A stretch of 64,000 bases of DNA from Toxonevra muliebris (lineage: Eukaryota; Arthropoda; Insecta; Diptera; Pallopteridae): the NCBI GenBank assembly GCA_963691655.1, contig OY829326.1:96465235-96529234 (forward strand), given 5' to 3'. Positions 34,083 to 45,569 of the stretch are shown piece by piece (positions within the stretch are counted from its first letter, which is position 1; the number at the start of each line of letters is the position of its first letter). Below the pieces are notes generated by a model, which worked only from the letters and a program-made list of their open reading frames with translations, was not told where the DNA came from and did not search any database. Position numbers and translations under genes: made by a program.

Positions 34083-37000
34083 TTAATGAGGTACATAAGC
34101 AACTTTTTTTTGTGAGGTACCTTAATGTAGGCATAAATATAAAAAGAAACAATTAAATTACAACACTAGCTTTGATTTCAGAAAAAATCAATGTTTGGGT
34201 TAGGATTTTTTGTTATGGCTCAATTTCTGTGCTCTTATTTGGTGTATCATGTGCGACGTTTTTCTAAACGGGTACACGAAGATATGTAAAATATGTACGG
34301 CTTTTCCTTTTACATATTCAATTCGCTACAAATTTATTTGCTTTATCAAAATTTAATTTGAAACTACTCATTTGTACACAAAACCAGTTTCGATTACTTA
34401 ATTTTGTCAAGTGCTAATTAAGTATTTAAATTTCAATTTATAGATATCGAATTAGGCTTCAATATTCATTGTATACCCTTCAGCCAGTACTTGAGGAACT
34501 TGTTTACATTTGGTTTTCTCAAACACCAGGTGTTTGAATATTTCAATTTGTATAAATTTTATTTACATTACCTTAATCTTCCGCAACACCTCAACATTTA
34601 TGAGTATGTAGCCTACTACTTGGCTACACAAAAGAACAGAACACGTTATTTCTATTTTTATGCTAATTAAATGAGTTCTTTTTCTTATGGCAGCCCATAA
34701 GAATTCCAGTTCCAAAAGTTTCCCTCCATCTGCGTACGCCCTGTTCCTTTACTTTATTTGAGGATGGTAAAGAAAGCGAATTATTTGTGGCTGTTTAGTG
34801 TGTATATCTGTATATTTACGAGTACGCGCGCTTATTTTCATAGAAGGTAATCTAAAATAGCTAAAGTACATTTCTATAAAATTCGCAGATTCGTATCGAT
34901 TAAACAAACATTGCCAGAAATCAATTTCAATTGTTGATATTTCATAAGAATAACGACCTTGCTCGTGTAAATATTAGAAAATATTTGATTTGTTTAAATT
35001 ATTTTTTAATTGACTACGAAAAAGCTAAAAAACAAGCAAATAAACAAATAGCCTTAGAATTTAGTAACTAAAAAAATGAAAATAATTCAGGGTTTTGTTT
35101 AGATTATTATTTAAATGGCAAGAAACATGAAAAAGGTTAACGATCTTAATTTTCTCGAGTAATCAGAAATAATTTTTCTTGAATGGGTGTAGTTTTCTTT
35201 AAAAATAATATAAAGTCTGACAGTGGTCATTGTAATTCACTAGAGTCGCGCAATCAAGAGACAGACGTGTAGCGAAGAATGGCAATAACCCAGTAGGAAA
35301 AGATAACAATGTGTAATAAAATTAGCTTTCCTCGTTTAAAAATTCAGAAATTGTTTTAGACTAATTTTTGGGTCCTGATCACAAATCTGTGGTCGGTTTT
35401 TTTAGAGAAGGTTATTTGTTTTGACATCCGAAATCACTAATTCACTTGCTTCTCATTTTCGCTATTTTTAATAATAATTTTTAAGAATAAATGGTTAAAA
35501 ACAATTGAGAAAAGTACAACAATTTTTCAGCCTAAATATTCATAAAATATTGATATTGTTATTATATTAATGCATCGATAGAAGACAAAAGTCCAACATT
35601 TCGTTGAACCCAAAATAAAAAATAAAAATTTGGTATCATTTGAAAGATAATACTACAAACTAAAAAGAAAAAAATAATAATTTCGGTAAAAACACATATT
35701 TATGAGTGGTGTTAACTGCCAAAGTTGAAATATTTTACGCAAATATTCAAAATAATCTGACACAAAAAAAGGAACTGTCAACACTTTTATGAGACAACTT
35801 TTTGTATTTAAATCTAATTAAAGAAAAGATAAATGCCAGATGTTAATTTATTCCTAAACTTAAGAAATCATATTTTTAAAAAAATTTGAAAATGGAAAAT
35901 TTTTATTGAAAACCCGGAAAACTTACCAAATTAAATGGATAAAAAAAAGGTAATAAAGAAAATTTAATTATATGGGGGATTTCGTCTCAAGAGAACCAAT
36001 TTTTAAAATCGATCGTCCTCAAACTTGCAAAAAGTTTAGTCCTATTAGATAAAAGTTACGACATCAAACTTGAGCGAGATCAGTTAAAAACTGCCCGATT
36101 AGAGTGAGTAAAATTTTGACATTTTGGCAAACAGCCCCTGTTTCGAATTCATTTAACTAATCACCTATTGCATTTAGCAAGCTTGTCTAACGGGTTTTTA
36201 TTGAATATTTTGAAAAACTAAAAAAGATTTCCAAAAAACCAAAATTTTAACTAAATCAAAAATAATTTTAACTTTTTCAAAAAGGAACGATTTTATTCTT
36301 TTTTTTTTTTTTGATCCAAGCTCAGGTTCTTTTTTTCCAAAAGTGGACTGAGACTTGTTTATCTACAAAAATGAACGACGGGTAACTCAAAATATGAATT
36401 TCATAAAAATCTAACAATTCCTTCGACTTTTGCCAAATTTTACACTACGTCGACATACTATGCGGGGTAAATGGCGTGCCGAAACAGAATACTTGTTTTT
36501 GTTCCACCTATTTAACGACTGCAAAAGTCATTATTATACTTATTTATTTTTTTTACAGAACAATGATGTTATTCGGGCATAACTAATACAAAGTTATGGT
36601 GGGTGCTCAAACAACATTCTATCTATCATTCCCACGATAGATCTTCAATCTGTAACGTGAATATTTTGCATATTTTTAGTTTTGTGTCAACGCTCGTTTT
36701 AGTTAAAATAAAATTTATTTGATCCATAATTTTTTAAAAGTAAGCAAAATCAGCTGGATATGGAAACATTTTTACAAGTCAGAGGATAACTGGAGGTTCA
36801 CGTGTAAAATATTTGACCTCAACTTCTCCTTTAAACATCTACTAAATGTTCACTGGAGGATAATAAGAAAGAACTGGAACTGTAATGGAAAAATATATTT
36901 TTCCTTCATATCAATTAAGTATTATATTCTTATATTAGATGAGACTAACAATGATGTTTGAGCTTTGTCTAAGTTGTCATTTCATAAACCTTATTCCAAA

Positions 37001-38600
37001 AATAAAATCTGGTTCTAGTCCTTATATTCGGATCTATAAGGATCCTGATATTTAGAAGCACTTATTAACAACTCCTAAACTAAATTGTTCATTTATTTTC
37101 TCAGCAACTAAATGAGAATTTCGAGTTTTGTTACCCGTCGGAGATGTAGAAAATGTAAAGAATCTCAGAGGAAATAACTTTCTCTTAAAATTAATATGAT
37201 TCGTGCATGATTTTGCTTCGCGGGCATATCTAACTTTAAAAGCAAATCACAGACCCGTAATCAGCGACCTAAAATTTAATTTAAAACAATTCTTGAATCC
37301 CGTCTGGTTTTATCAGTTGCACAGTGTAATCGAAGGAAATCGGAAAAAACTAAAAATGCAATTGCTTACATGCTAATCACTTAGAATAGGCTTAAATTTA
37401 CCTTCACTACGTTTTCATTTCAGTACACTTCTTCAAATACCAATAGGCAATACTTTACCTACTGGGAATAAAAAGAAATGAATTGAAAATGACAACGTTA
37501 TGCTTATACATCGAACAAGAGAGATAAAGAATGTGTGAGCATGCATTTGAGTAGACAGACAGATGGACGCGTTCAAATTGTGTCAAAAAAGAGAAAAAAA
37601 TTACAATTCAAGAAGTAAAAGAGAGAGAAAGAGCAAATCGTTTATCCAACGAAAAAAAACGTAAACAAAAAAAACAAAACAAGTTTACAACAAAATTAAA
37701 TGTCAAAAATGTATCTCAAAATAATCGTCAAATATAGTGTAGTTAGGTACAGAAAATTGCGACTACCAAAAAGAGTATTCATATTGGTATGAAGCTACTT
37801 CTTTATATTGTTTTTACATACAACAGATAAAAGAGAGCCAGCTGCTGTCACACTGTGAGAGTATAAAATATAAAACGATAACATTTTTCGTATGCAAAAA
37901 AAACAGCTGATGTAAATGATGCGTGACAGTGAAAGAGAGCAAGAGTGTAATTGCTGCATAAAAGAGATTTTTGCGTTTTGGGTCAATTTAAGAGTAATAA
38001 ATGTGTCTTGCAATAACAAGAAACGACCTGAGTATTTTTTTCTTTTTTTTTTCATAAACAAACATGTAATGACGTGCCCAGTTTTGTATATACATGTTTT
38101 TTTTCTGTTGTTTTTCCATTTTCTTTTTGTTTTATTTTTGACATATGCTTTAGACATTCCATCACTTTCATCATATTTGGCATGACAGACATATCAATTT
38201 AATTAAACTGTGAACATGTTTTACAAAATTGTGACAAGTGACATACTCGTCGTAAGTTGGAACTCATCACAGATACTACAAACATTTGTTTTGTGTTGGC
38301 AACTTTGGTCATTTGAAAAAATATTTATAAAAATACTTTTTATAGTTAAATATAGATATACTTTTATATTATCATATTCAAAGCTTGAACGTAGTTTGAA
38401 AACTTTATTACTGAGCTCTTTGCATAGGCTCGCCATAATTTTTCCGGCCTAATTTCTGACGCTGGTTAAAATTTCGAATTGTCTTTTAAAACTTAAAATA
38501 AAAAATTCTAAAGTACAAAAAGCAATTCATGTATTTAATAAACAAAAAATAAAATATGCACATACATATGTAGGCACATAATTTTATCTAATTAAAAAAA
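34083..38600. other. Long non-coding stretch
   Basis: About 4.5 kb of AT-rich sequence with no recognisable gene or element. It contains a near-perfect 19-bp dyad (TCAAACACCAGGTGTTTGA, 34519-34537) holding a CAGGTG E-box, and GAGA/AGAG-rich sequence at 37615-37640. Frames at 36719-36961 and 37795-38452 show no motifs. Confidence 0.45.
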
Positions 38601-38639
38601 AAACAATTCATGGGTTTAAAAAACAATGTAAAAATGTAC

Positions 38640-38990
38640 ATTCAATCCCAGATGAAGAGTGCTATCCTAAGGATGCCTGGTGAAGATATCGGGGCAAAAG
38701 GATGTTTTAAACGAAAGAAGTTTGCTATTCTGGAGAGGCAGCATCCTGAAATTGCTATACCGAGGGACAACATGCAACCAAAGTTTAGTTTTGAAAAACG
38801 ATTCAAAATATTACTGATAAAAAAAAAATGGGAAGATATATCTTAAACGTTTAAAACAGTTCATATAATGGAAAATAGACTATTTGGGCCATGGGTAGAT
38901 ACACCAATGTCTTTCAAGCAGAAATATATGCAATAGATAGATAAAACATTGGTGAAAAAACCTTTTTTTTTACCAATAACTGGTTAAACG
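38640..38990 (+). pseudogene. LINE fragment, RT-RNase H junction
   Basis: One frame gives EIAIPRDNMQPKFSFEKRFK (38750-38810), the linker preceding RNase H in I/LOA-like LINEs ('...iP...m.p...fe..f'). After a frame shift, MGRYTNVFQAEIYAIDR (38890-38940) matches the RNase H glutamate motif 'vFQAEiyAi'. The first aspartate motif between them is lost. The rest of the element is absent on both sides. Confidence 0.65.
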
Positions 38991-38999
38991 TTGGAGATA

Positions 39000-39738
39000 T
39001 CAAAAAAATTGGAGATAAATAAAAAATTAGCCAAAATTTCCTGATAAAATTGCAAAAATTGCACAGGCGACTATATATTTTGTTATGTTTATATACTAAA
39101 AATTATCCGAAGTCAATGAAAATGGCAGAGAATGTTGTACTTTATATCCCCCTCAAAACCCATTTTGAGTTTTGTAACTACAAATAATTACAGTAACGTC
39201 TCCCAGTTGCAAATGTTTTGTCATATACTGTACATAAATAAACTTTATTTCAAAATAAAAATCAAAAAAATGATTTTTTACTTAACCCATTACTTCACCC
39301 CAAAGTAGATAGATCAAGAAAGTAACTTGAGAAAAAAATTGTTTTTGAAGCTGTCTCAGAAACAGCTCAGCGACAAGGCACCATATGACACCGCTAGGCA
39401 TTACTGGGTTAAATATCTACATGCATAAAAAATTGACGCCAAATGTGTCCAGGTATGGGGCACATTCAGCGAAAATTACTTTTTCAGTTTGGGTTAAAAA
39501 TATATATTTACGTCATGCTTAAAATCAAATTCTTTTGGTATTTAACAGCTAAAGAATTAATGTTTGTGATAAGCTTAAACATTTTTAGGTCCATTGACCA
39601 GTTTTCAAAATGTATAACTTTGAAAAAAGTGCCGAATCTATCCCAGTCTCCCCTTTATTCTTTCCACATTCGTTACCTTAAAGTGCTATCTGATATTTCG
39701 TTACATATAACCAAAACATATTTAAATCTAATTTTGCA
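39000..39738. other. Non-coding, nothing recognised
   Basis: AT-rich. The frame 39443-39769 runs into the mariner terminal repeat and has no motif. Confidence 0.45.
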
Positions 39739-39740
39739 TA

Positions 39741-40615
39741 CCCCCTTGATCAAAAAGTTCCCGGAATAAACACCGTGTGACGCTCCCATTCCCGTTCCGA
39801 TTTGAGTTCTGGTTTTTTTGTTAAGTTGGTACATCTGCAAAAGTTACGTAGCCAAGAGTACATCTATCTCTGTGTGTGCTGGCGATTTTTTACAATTTTA
39901 TTAAATTGTATTGTATTAAATTTTGCGTAAAAAACGGATTTAATGGTGCGCAAACGTTGGAAATGTTGGAAAAGTGTTTCGGCAACGATTCTCTAAAGAA
40001 AACGGTCGTTTACCAGTGGCACGAGCGGTTCAAAAGTGGTCGTAAGTCAATCAAAGATGATGAACGCAGTGGCAGACCATCGACATCGAAAACCGACGAA
40101 AACGTTGATAAAGTAAAAGAATTTTGGTCAATAACTGCAAATTAACCATCAGAGAGTATTATTTGGGCGTTATGAGGCGTTTGCGAGAAGCAATTCGCCG
40201 AAAAAGACCAGAATTGTGGACAGAAAACTCGTGGATTTTGCACCATGATAACGCACCGTCGCACAGTGCCATCATTATTCGTAATTTTTTAACGAAAAAT
40301 GCAACAAATACCATCCAACAGCCACCGAATTAACCTGATTTGGCTCCCTGTGACTTTTTTCTGTTCAATCGATTAAAAAACCATTACGTGGAACGCGTTT
40401 CAGCAGCCGAGAGGAAGTAATGGAAAAATCGCAGGAAGCACTGATGGACAAACCGAAAACCGAAAATAAAAAATGTTTCGAGGATTGGATCAAGCGCTGG
40501 CATAAGTGTGTTGCAGTCGATGGGGATTACTTTGAAAGGGACAATATAGATTTAGATGAATAAACTTGTATTTGTAATTTTGTGAATAAATTCCGGGAAC
40601 TTTTTGATCAAACTG
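39741..40615 (+). mobile_element. mariner transposon, internal-deletion derivative with both ends
   Basis: The inverted ends share TTGATCAAAAAGTTCCCGG (left 39746, right inverted to about 40611). They are flanked by TA at 39739-39740 and 40616-40617, the mariner target. The transposase start (39918-40135) keeps the N-terminal helix-turn-helix region (KNGFNGAQTLEMLEKCF; KKTVVYQWHERFKSGRKSI). Near 40157 the frame jumps from NNCKLTIRE to YYLGVMRRLREAI, so the segment with the first catalytic aspartate is deleted. HHDNAPSHSA (second Asp, codon at 40247) and LAPCDFFLF (third Asp, 40352) remain, 34 residues apart as in DD34D mariners. A stop (40331-40333) and a frameshift near 40380 add to its inactivity. 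The C-terminus ends at 40563. Confidence 0.93.
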
Positions 40616-40930
40616 TAAAATAGGGGAATAAACTGTAATATTTAAGTGAAATCAGTGAAACTGCGTGCCAACCGAAACAACTGAAATTTACAAATAAATT
40701 ATGGCACCGTTACTTAGATAGTTCTAAGCTTCTGTACCATCAACTATTTTTCGATAGATGCTCCAAGTCGTTATAATAAGTCTCATAACTAATTTACCCA
40801 TTATGACCATGTATTAAGTAATAACTTAGTATAACACAACCAAGGATGGCAGAGTGATAAGAAAGATTGATAGGATGTTAGTATCAACGAATTTTTTTGT
40901 GTGTGCTGACAACAAAAAGCTTCTTTCATA

Positions 40931-41890
40931 GTGCGGACACACGAGAGTGAATTTCGTTGAAATTCTGAATTTGAAATTTATTTTCACTTAATAAATTTTA
41001 TATGTTTAAAAAATGTAAGGGAAGGGCTTGCAGGTTACCACTATTTTCAGGCTGCCATAACCTTAACTCCGGCTGGCTTCGACGTCAAAAGAGTAGTTGT
41101 CAATTTTAATCTACTTCTGGAGCAGATACAACAACTTGTGAAATAAATTGAAAAGTTAAAATTGTGTTTTTATCCTGTGCAGTTAAACATATTTACCGAC
41201 AATTCAAGGTAAATATTTGTGCTATGTTGTTTTTTCATTTTTTAAACATAATCCAGCCCGAGTTCTAAACATATCATCAATTGGCATTTTTTTATTTCAT
41301 GTATTCCAAAATGTCGGAATGTAGGTCGTAACCTTTGTTGGCTTGCAGGTTGCCACCCCATTCTTGTTTCGCTTGTTTACACTCATATGCCATTTTTCAT
41401 GATTGTATTCAGTTTATAATTGTCATTGAGTCAAAAGTTGAGTCAAGAGTTTTTATTGCATTTTAGTGATATTTTCGGTGATTTTTTTTACGCTTTCATG
41501 ATTCCGATGACGATTTGAAATGATTCAATTCGATTTTGTACTCATTTCCACTCATTTCTTTGTGTTCTCAGTCATTGAGTGTAAATAAAAGTTAATAAAT
41601 TTTCTAAATCACTTGTTTTTACTTTTGTTTTTCCACATATTCAGCAATTTTTTAAGAAGCTATGGGGTGGCAAATTGCAGGCCTTTTCCTTATAAATCTT
41701 ATATTTTTTCTGTTTTTTGAAACCTTGAAGGTTGCTAGTTGCTTTTGGCATTTCAAGTGCATTTCGTTGAAACCTTTCTAAAATTCAGAATTTCATTTGA
41801 CAGTTTTTGCATGGCGAAACTCCGCACTTCAGACGCATTTTAATGAAATGCTAAATTTGCCTAAAATTCACTCTCATGTGTCAACGCTAT
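40931..41890. mobile_element. Inverted-repeat element, ~960 bp, with a nested inverted repeat
   Basis: GTGCGGACACACGAGAGTGA plus ATTT at 40931 is repeated inverted at the right end (AAATTCACTCTCATGTGTCA then ACGC, to about 41877), so the ends match over about 24 bp with 4-5 mismatches. Secondary similarities (TTTCGTTGAAA, AAATTCAGAATTT) lie just inside on both sides. Inside, GCTTGCAGGTTGCCACCCCA (41341) is repeated inverted as TGGGGTGGCAAATTGCAGGC (41663-41682), and a third direct relative is at 41028. A second element may therefore be nested. No transposase is recognisable. Confidence 0.55.
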
Positions 41891-42251
41891 TCATCACATA
41901 TGTAGGAGTTAAAATAAAAATAAATTTTTTATTCGCTGCGAAAATACCAAAATCATGGGGTTCTAAAATGAGAATCCTATACATAATAGAGAAAATATGA
42001 GTACAGTCCCAAAATCAATGACCCCTCTGCAAAAGTTACTTATTTGTTATTTAATTTTATAAAGCGCAAAATTGTTATTCCTAAATATTCAGCCCGGTTC
42101 TGAAATCCGATTCTGTTCGGAGTCGGATTTGATTCCGATCAGAGGTGTTCTTAAATTCTATTAATCGGAATCGTTATCGTATTAATTTCGATCAGTTGCA
42201 CGCCTATAGAATTTATATTTTATGGCAAAGCATCAAAATTTTCATTACAGC

Positions 42252-42372
42252 TTAGGGGTCGTTCACATATTACGTAACGCGCAAGGGGGAGGGGGATCCG
42301 AGAATTTGTTACAAAGTGTTACATGAGGGACGAGGGGTCATCAACTGCGTTATGTAACGTCGATTTTATACT
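42252..42372. repeat. GGGTCGTTCA/TTACGTAAC repeat fragment
   Basis: GGGGTCGTTCACATATTACG, then TAACGCGCAAGGGGGAGGGG, and a later TTATGTAACGTCGATTTT. Sequences starting GGGTCGTNCA...TTACGTAA recur in many insect genomes as repeats; this is from memory. Only this part is recognisable here. Confidence 0.4.
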
Positions 42373-42864
42373 AAGTATCAAATACAGACGACTTCAAAAA
42401 TTCACTCGTTTATAGAATTAATTAATTCTCCCCCTGAATTCGAAAATCATGGCTAAATTTTTTTATGGATCATTTTGTGAGATATTGTAATTTTTTCAAC
42501 TTTTTTGTAATTTAAAAATTATATCTCGGGCTAGAAATGTCCGGTTGTTCTTGAAACAACATGAAAGGTATTGTGGAAAGAAACATGTATAATCGGATCT
42601 TCAATTGGTTAACTGATTCAAAAGATATCGATATAAATAGGTCAAATTAAAAAAGAAATCAACCTAAATAGGCAAATGTGCAAAATTATCTTTGAAATTA
42701 TAAAATGTACTTGAAAGTACATACCTGTATAAAATTTACTTGTAAATTATCAAAACATCCCTCGCTTATTTTTTATCGAATATTTGAAACAACTCTTAAA
42801 AAATGTAAGTAAAATAAATTTTACATTAGATAACATTTACGATTCATATTGATTATATTCTAGG

Positions 42865-43075
42865 GCAAACAAAAGACGGCACAGTAAAGCCAAGTGATGC
42901 TTGATTTCATGGAAAGGCATCTGGACTTGGCAAGAGGCTTTGCCAAAGGAGACCGCGTGCAAACAGAAGCCTTGTAGACGGAGCTTGCGGACTCTCTCAA
43001 TAGCCGGTGGCTACCCAAAAAAATGTTGAAGGGTGGACCTTTAAATGAACTTTTGTATGTATTTATGAGGCTTTA
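42865..43075 (+). pseudogene. zeste-type Myb/SANT-like DNA-binding domain fragment
   Basis: After a frameshift at about 42900, the frame reads LDFMERHLDLARGFAKGDRV, then QTEAL, a stop, TELADSLNSRWLPK and NELLYVFMRL. The pattern of an opening helix with 'fmerhpdLArG', then 'W.el...LNs...p.k....W' is that of the zeste-like Myb/SANT DNA-binding domain. That domain occurs in host regulators and in the accessory protein of PIF/Harbinger transposons. The stop falls where the conserved tryptophan is expected. I infer a transposon relict or processed fragment, because no neighbouring exon is visible. Confidence 0.6.
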
Positions 43076-43655
43076 ACCCTAAACTTCACAAGAGAGCCCG
43101 ATCGTCTCAAAAAAGTTGTATTGCTTTCACATTTTTCTACTTTTCTGCTATTTATAATAAAGAAAGAATCCATGGAATTTAGCGGTTTGAAATTTTTTTT
43201 ATCAAATTTAAAAAATATTAAAACTTTTTCACAAGAATTTCTCAACTGAAGGAATTTGTTGAATTTTAAACTTGTGTCAGCACCGCTTGCATTTAGTTTG
43301 AAATATTTTTTTTAAGCCTTAGATTATATTATGCTTCAGTTCTTCTTATCGGTCATTTCCGAAATTTGGCGGTTCACATTAATTTGTAATGGGGTTTTTT
43401 CAACTCGCTAACTCAAACTACATATCTAATAATGCCATGATATCTTCGGGTCAGGCAAAACCAAATTAATTAGAATTTTTTAAGTTTTTTTTATATTAAA
43501 TTTTAAGCGCGTAGTTAAAAGAACAGATAACCTTAATGGAAGTTTTTTTTTATTAGTAGTTATTTTTATATTTATTTATTCAGCTTCTATATATACCTTG
43601 CATGCATCATTGCCGGAGCCGGCTCAAGGTACTTTGCTACTTGCATACATTTGTC
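43076..43655. other. Non-coding, nothing recognised
   Basis: AT-rich with T-runs. No frame or element end is supportable. Confidence 0.5.
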
Positions 43656-45090
43656 GTTTTGTATTGTATTGCATTGTATTAGAGAGGTTAATGTATTTGT
43701 ACGTCGACCTATAAGATCTATTGTACGTCTCTCTTCTCTATCTAGTCTAATTTGCCTAGAGTGCCTCATCCAGTCCAGTCTTTTTTAAGAATTTGAGTAT
43801 TGCGTCCGGATCTATAGATGCTAGTTCTGTACTGGGAACTTCGTACATACCCAGATATTTCATTCTTTTGTGGATCAGTGCTCCACACTGAGCTAAGATA
43901 TGTTCTGATGATTCATCTTCCTCATTACAAAACCTACATATTGAGCTTTTCTCAACTCCTATTTTGCAAAGGTGTTCTCTGAGCCCGCAGTGCCCAGTCA
44001 AAATACCAGCTAATATGCACAGTCTGTTTTTGTTGAGACCAATGCAGAATGCGTATCTACTCTTGTTATAGTTACCTAGAACCGTTTTGGATTGCCTCAG
44101 TCCCACAAGATTATTAAAGACTTCTTGCCTCTTGTTCTTCTCTTCCTGCCTGAGTACTTACTTCCCTGATTACGCTATCTCCTATTCCACAGAAGGGTTC
44201 AGGTCCACGAAAGAGGTCGCTGCTCCCTTTCTAGCAAGCTCGTCTACCTGCTCATTGCCCTCTATTTCTTAAGCTTGCTCAAACAGTCCACACCAGTTTA
44301 AAGGTGATTTCAAAGGAGCATAATGCTCGAATTGCTGCCTGGCTATCCGACATAATAGCGATGAATGCATTGCACACATATATCGATTGCGTGAATTTCA
44401 GCTTGAAAGATGCTAGGATATTTCCCCATCGGCTCAGAGTGTTTGATTCTTGGCCCAAATACTCCTGCCCCAGTTCCACCCTCGGTTCGTGACCCATCTG
44501 CATACCACTTAATCGTGTGTTCTTTGAGTGTGTAGTTATGTTCTACACTCTTCCATTCATTCTTAAACTAAGTTTTGCAACAATGTGTTTCTCAAAACTA
44601 TACCGTGTGTCCATTCTGTCCTGGGGACAGTCCAAGAGATAGTTGTCTTTCGCCGGGTTATCTCGGTTTTCAGGCCCTATAGGGAGCCCCGTTAACCTTA
44701 CGATTGATACTTTGGAGGTACCCTCTATCACGAGGTGTAATGAAGTGAGCTCCAATAGTATCTCCAGTGCAGCAGTCGGACATGTTCTCATCGCTCCCGT
44801 TATACAGATACATGCCAACCTTTGAACTTTTCCTAATTTAGCTTTCGCTGTTTTTAGTTAAGTTCTCCTTGTCCACGCTAATGCTCCATATGTAATGATT
44901 AGCCTTGCCATCATTGTGTACATCCAGTGCAGTACACTTGGTTTACATCCCCAGTTTTTCCCTGCTAGCCTTCTGCATACCATTAGAGCGCGAGTGGCTT
45001 TACTTGTCACTGCCTCAACATGCGATTTCCATGTGAGTTTACTACTAATACTAAGCCCAGTTACTTTACCTCTTGCTTTTGTTCAATAAC
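43656..45090 (-). pseudogene. LINE 3' half: RT thumb, RNase H, zinc-binding C-terminus and 3' tail
   Basis: This is the best-preserved LINE in the window. On minus, 45085-44830 gives GLSISSKLTWKSHVEAVTSK, then GKNWGCKPSVLHWMYTMMAR and LIITYGALAWT. The ORF at 44543-44818 continues ACICITGAMRTCPTAALEIL. RNase H residues AIMSDSQAAIRAL lie at about 44310-44360. The ORF at 43756-44106 gives the C-terminus, with LAGILTGHCGLREHLCKIG, CRFCNEEDESSEHILAQC and LKFLKKTGLDEAL. A short 3' UTR ends in AATACAATGCAATACAATAC (complement of about 43660-43680), a repeat-type tail. The 5' end is cut at about 45090 where another LINE begins. A few stops and frameshifts interrupt it. Confidence 0.88.
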
Positions 45091-45094
45091 CTCC

Positions 45095-45305
45095 CAAGCT
45101 AGTGATATTTGTCGTAAGTATAGCAGAATAAATGTCGGAAGTATTTCCCTGTTCAGGAATTTTTACACCAATGGGCCTACATCAAATAAGAAACGTGCTA
45201 AAGTACTCATAAACTTGGATCGAATCTACATAAGCAGAGTAATCTTTGTTCTTACAGGACACTGGTTCATTGGCAATCATGCCTGCAGACTAGGTCTTCC
45301 TGTTG
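45095..45305 (+). pseudogene. LINE C-terminal fragment, opposite strand
   Basis: The frame reads SNKKRAKVLINLDRI (45185-45225), VIFVLTGHWFIGNHACRLGL (45240-45297) and then PVAK. This matches the 'lLtGHw.ig.HA.rL.i' block between RNase H and the terminal Cys motif of RNase H LINEs. The Cys motif itself is missing because a Tc1-like fragment starts at about 45306. The frame is open across the junction for a few codons, which makes a chimeric-looking ORF. Confidence 0.7.
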
Positions 45306-45500
45306 CAAAAAGATTATTTAAAGGTCTGCACTGATTGGCCCAGAAATTCCGCAGACTTGCACCCCATCGAAAACGTTTGGGCCAGGATTCAGCAGTTAGT
45401 ATCCTCAGAGATCCCCAGTCCAGAAAGACAACAGTTAATTGCCAGAATTAAGCAGGAGTGGATCTCCATTACGGACGAAAACATCCTTGTTTTTGTGTGA
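45306..45500 (+). pseudogene. Tc1-like transposase C-terminal fragment
   Basis: The frame encodes DWPRNSADLHPIENVWARIQ, where Tc1 transposases have 'W...SPDLNPIEnlW'. The aspartate of 'PDLNPIE', the second catalytic Asp region, is kept in ADLHPIE. It continues with LIARIKQEWISITDENI. The start runs straight out of a LINE fragment, and the end runs into a 20-bp tandem repeat. A candidate transposon end, ACCCCTGTCCGGAAACTTTT, lies at 45901-45920, but no matching left end was found. Confidence 0.82.
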
Positions 45501-45507
45501 TAGCTTC

Positions 45508-45565
45508 GACGAATGCATGAGCTAATGGACGAATGCATGAGCTAATGGACGAATGCATGAGCTAA
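45508..45565 (+). repeat. Three tandem 20-bp units
   Basis: GACGAATGCATGAGCTAATG occurs at 45508, 45528 and 45548 (the last copy keeps 18 bp), identical where complete. It lies where the Tc1-like transposase C-terminus would be. The 20-bp period is not a multiple of three, so the duplication arose in, or killed, the reading frame. Identity suggests a recent expansion. Confidence 0.95.
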
Positions 45566-45569
45566 CAGC

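Noticed and set aside
45508..45565. CRISPR-like array
   Set aside because: The three 20-bp units are directly adjacent with no spacers.
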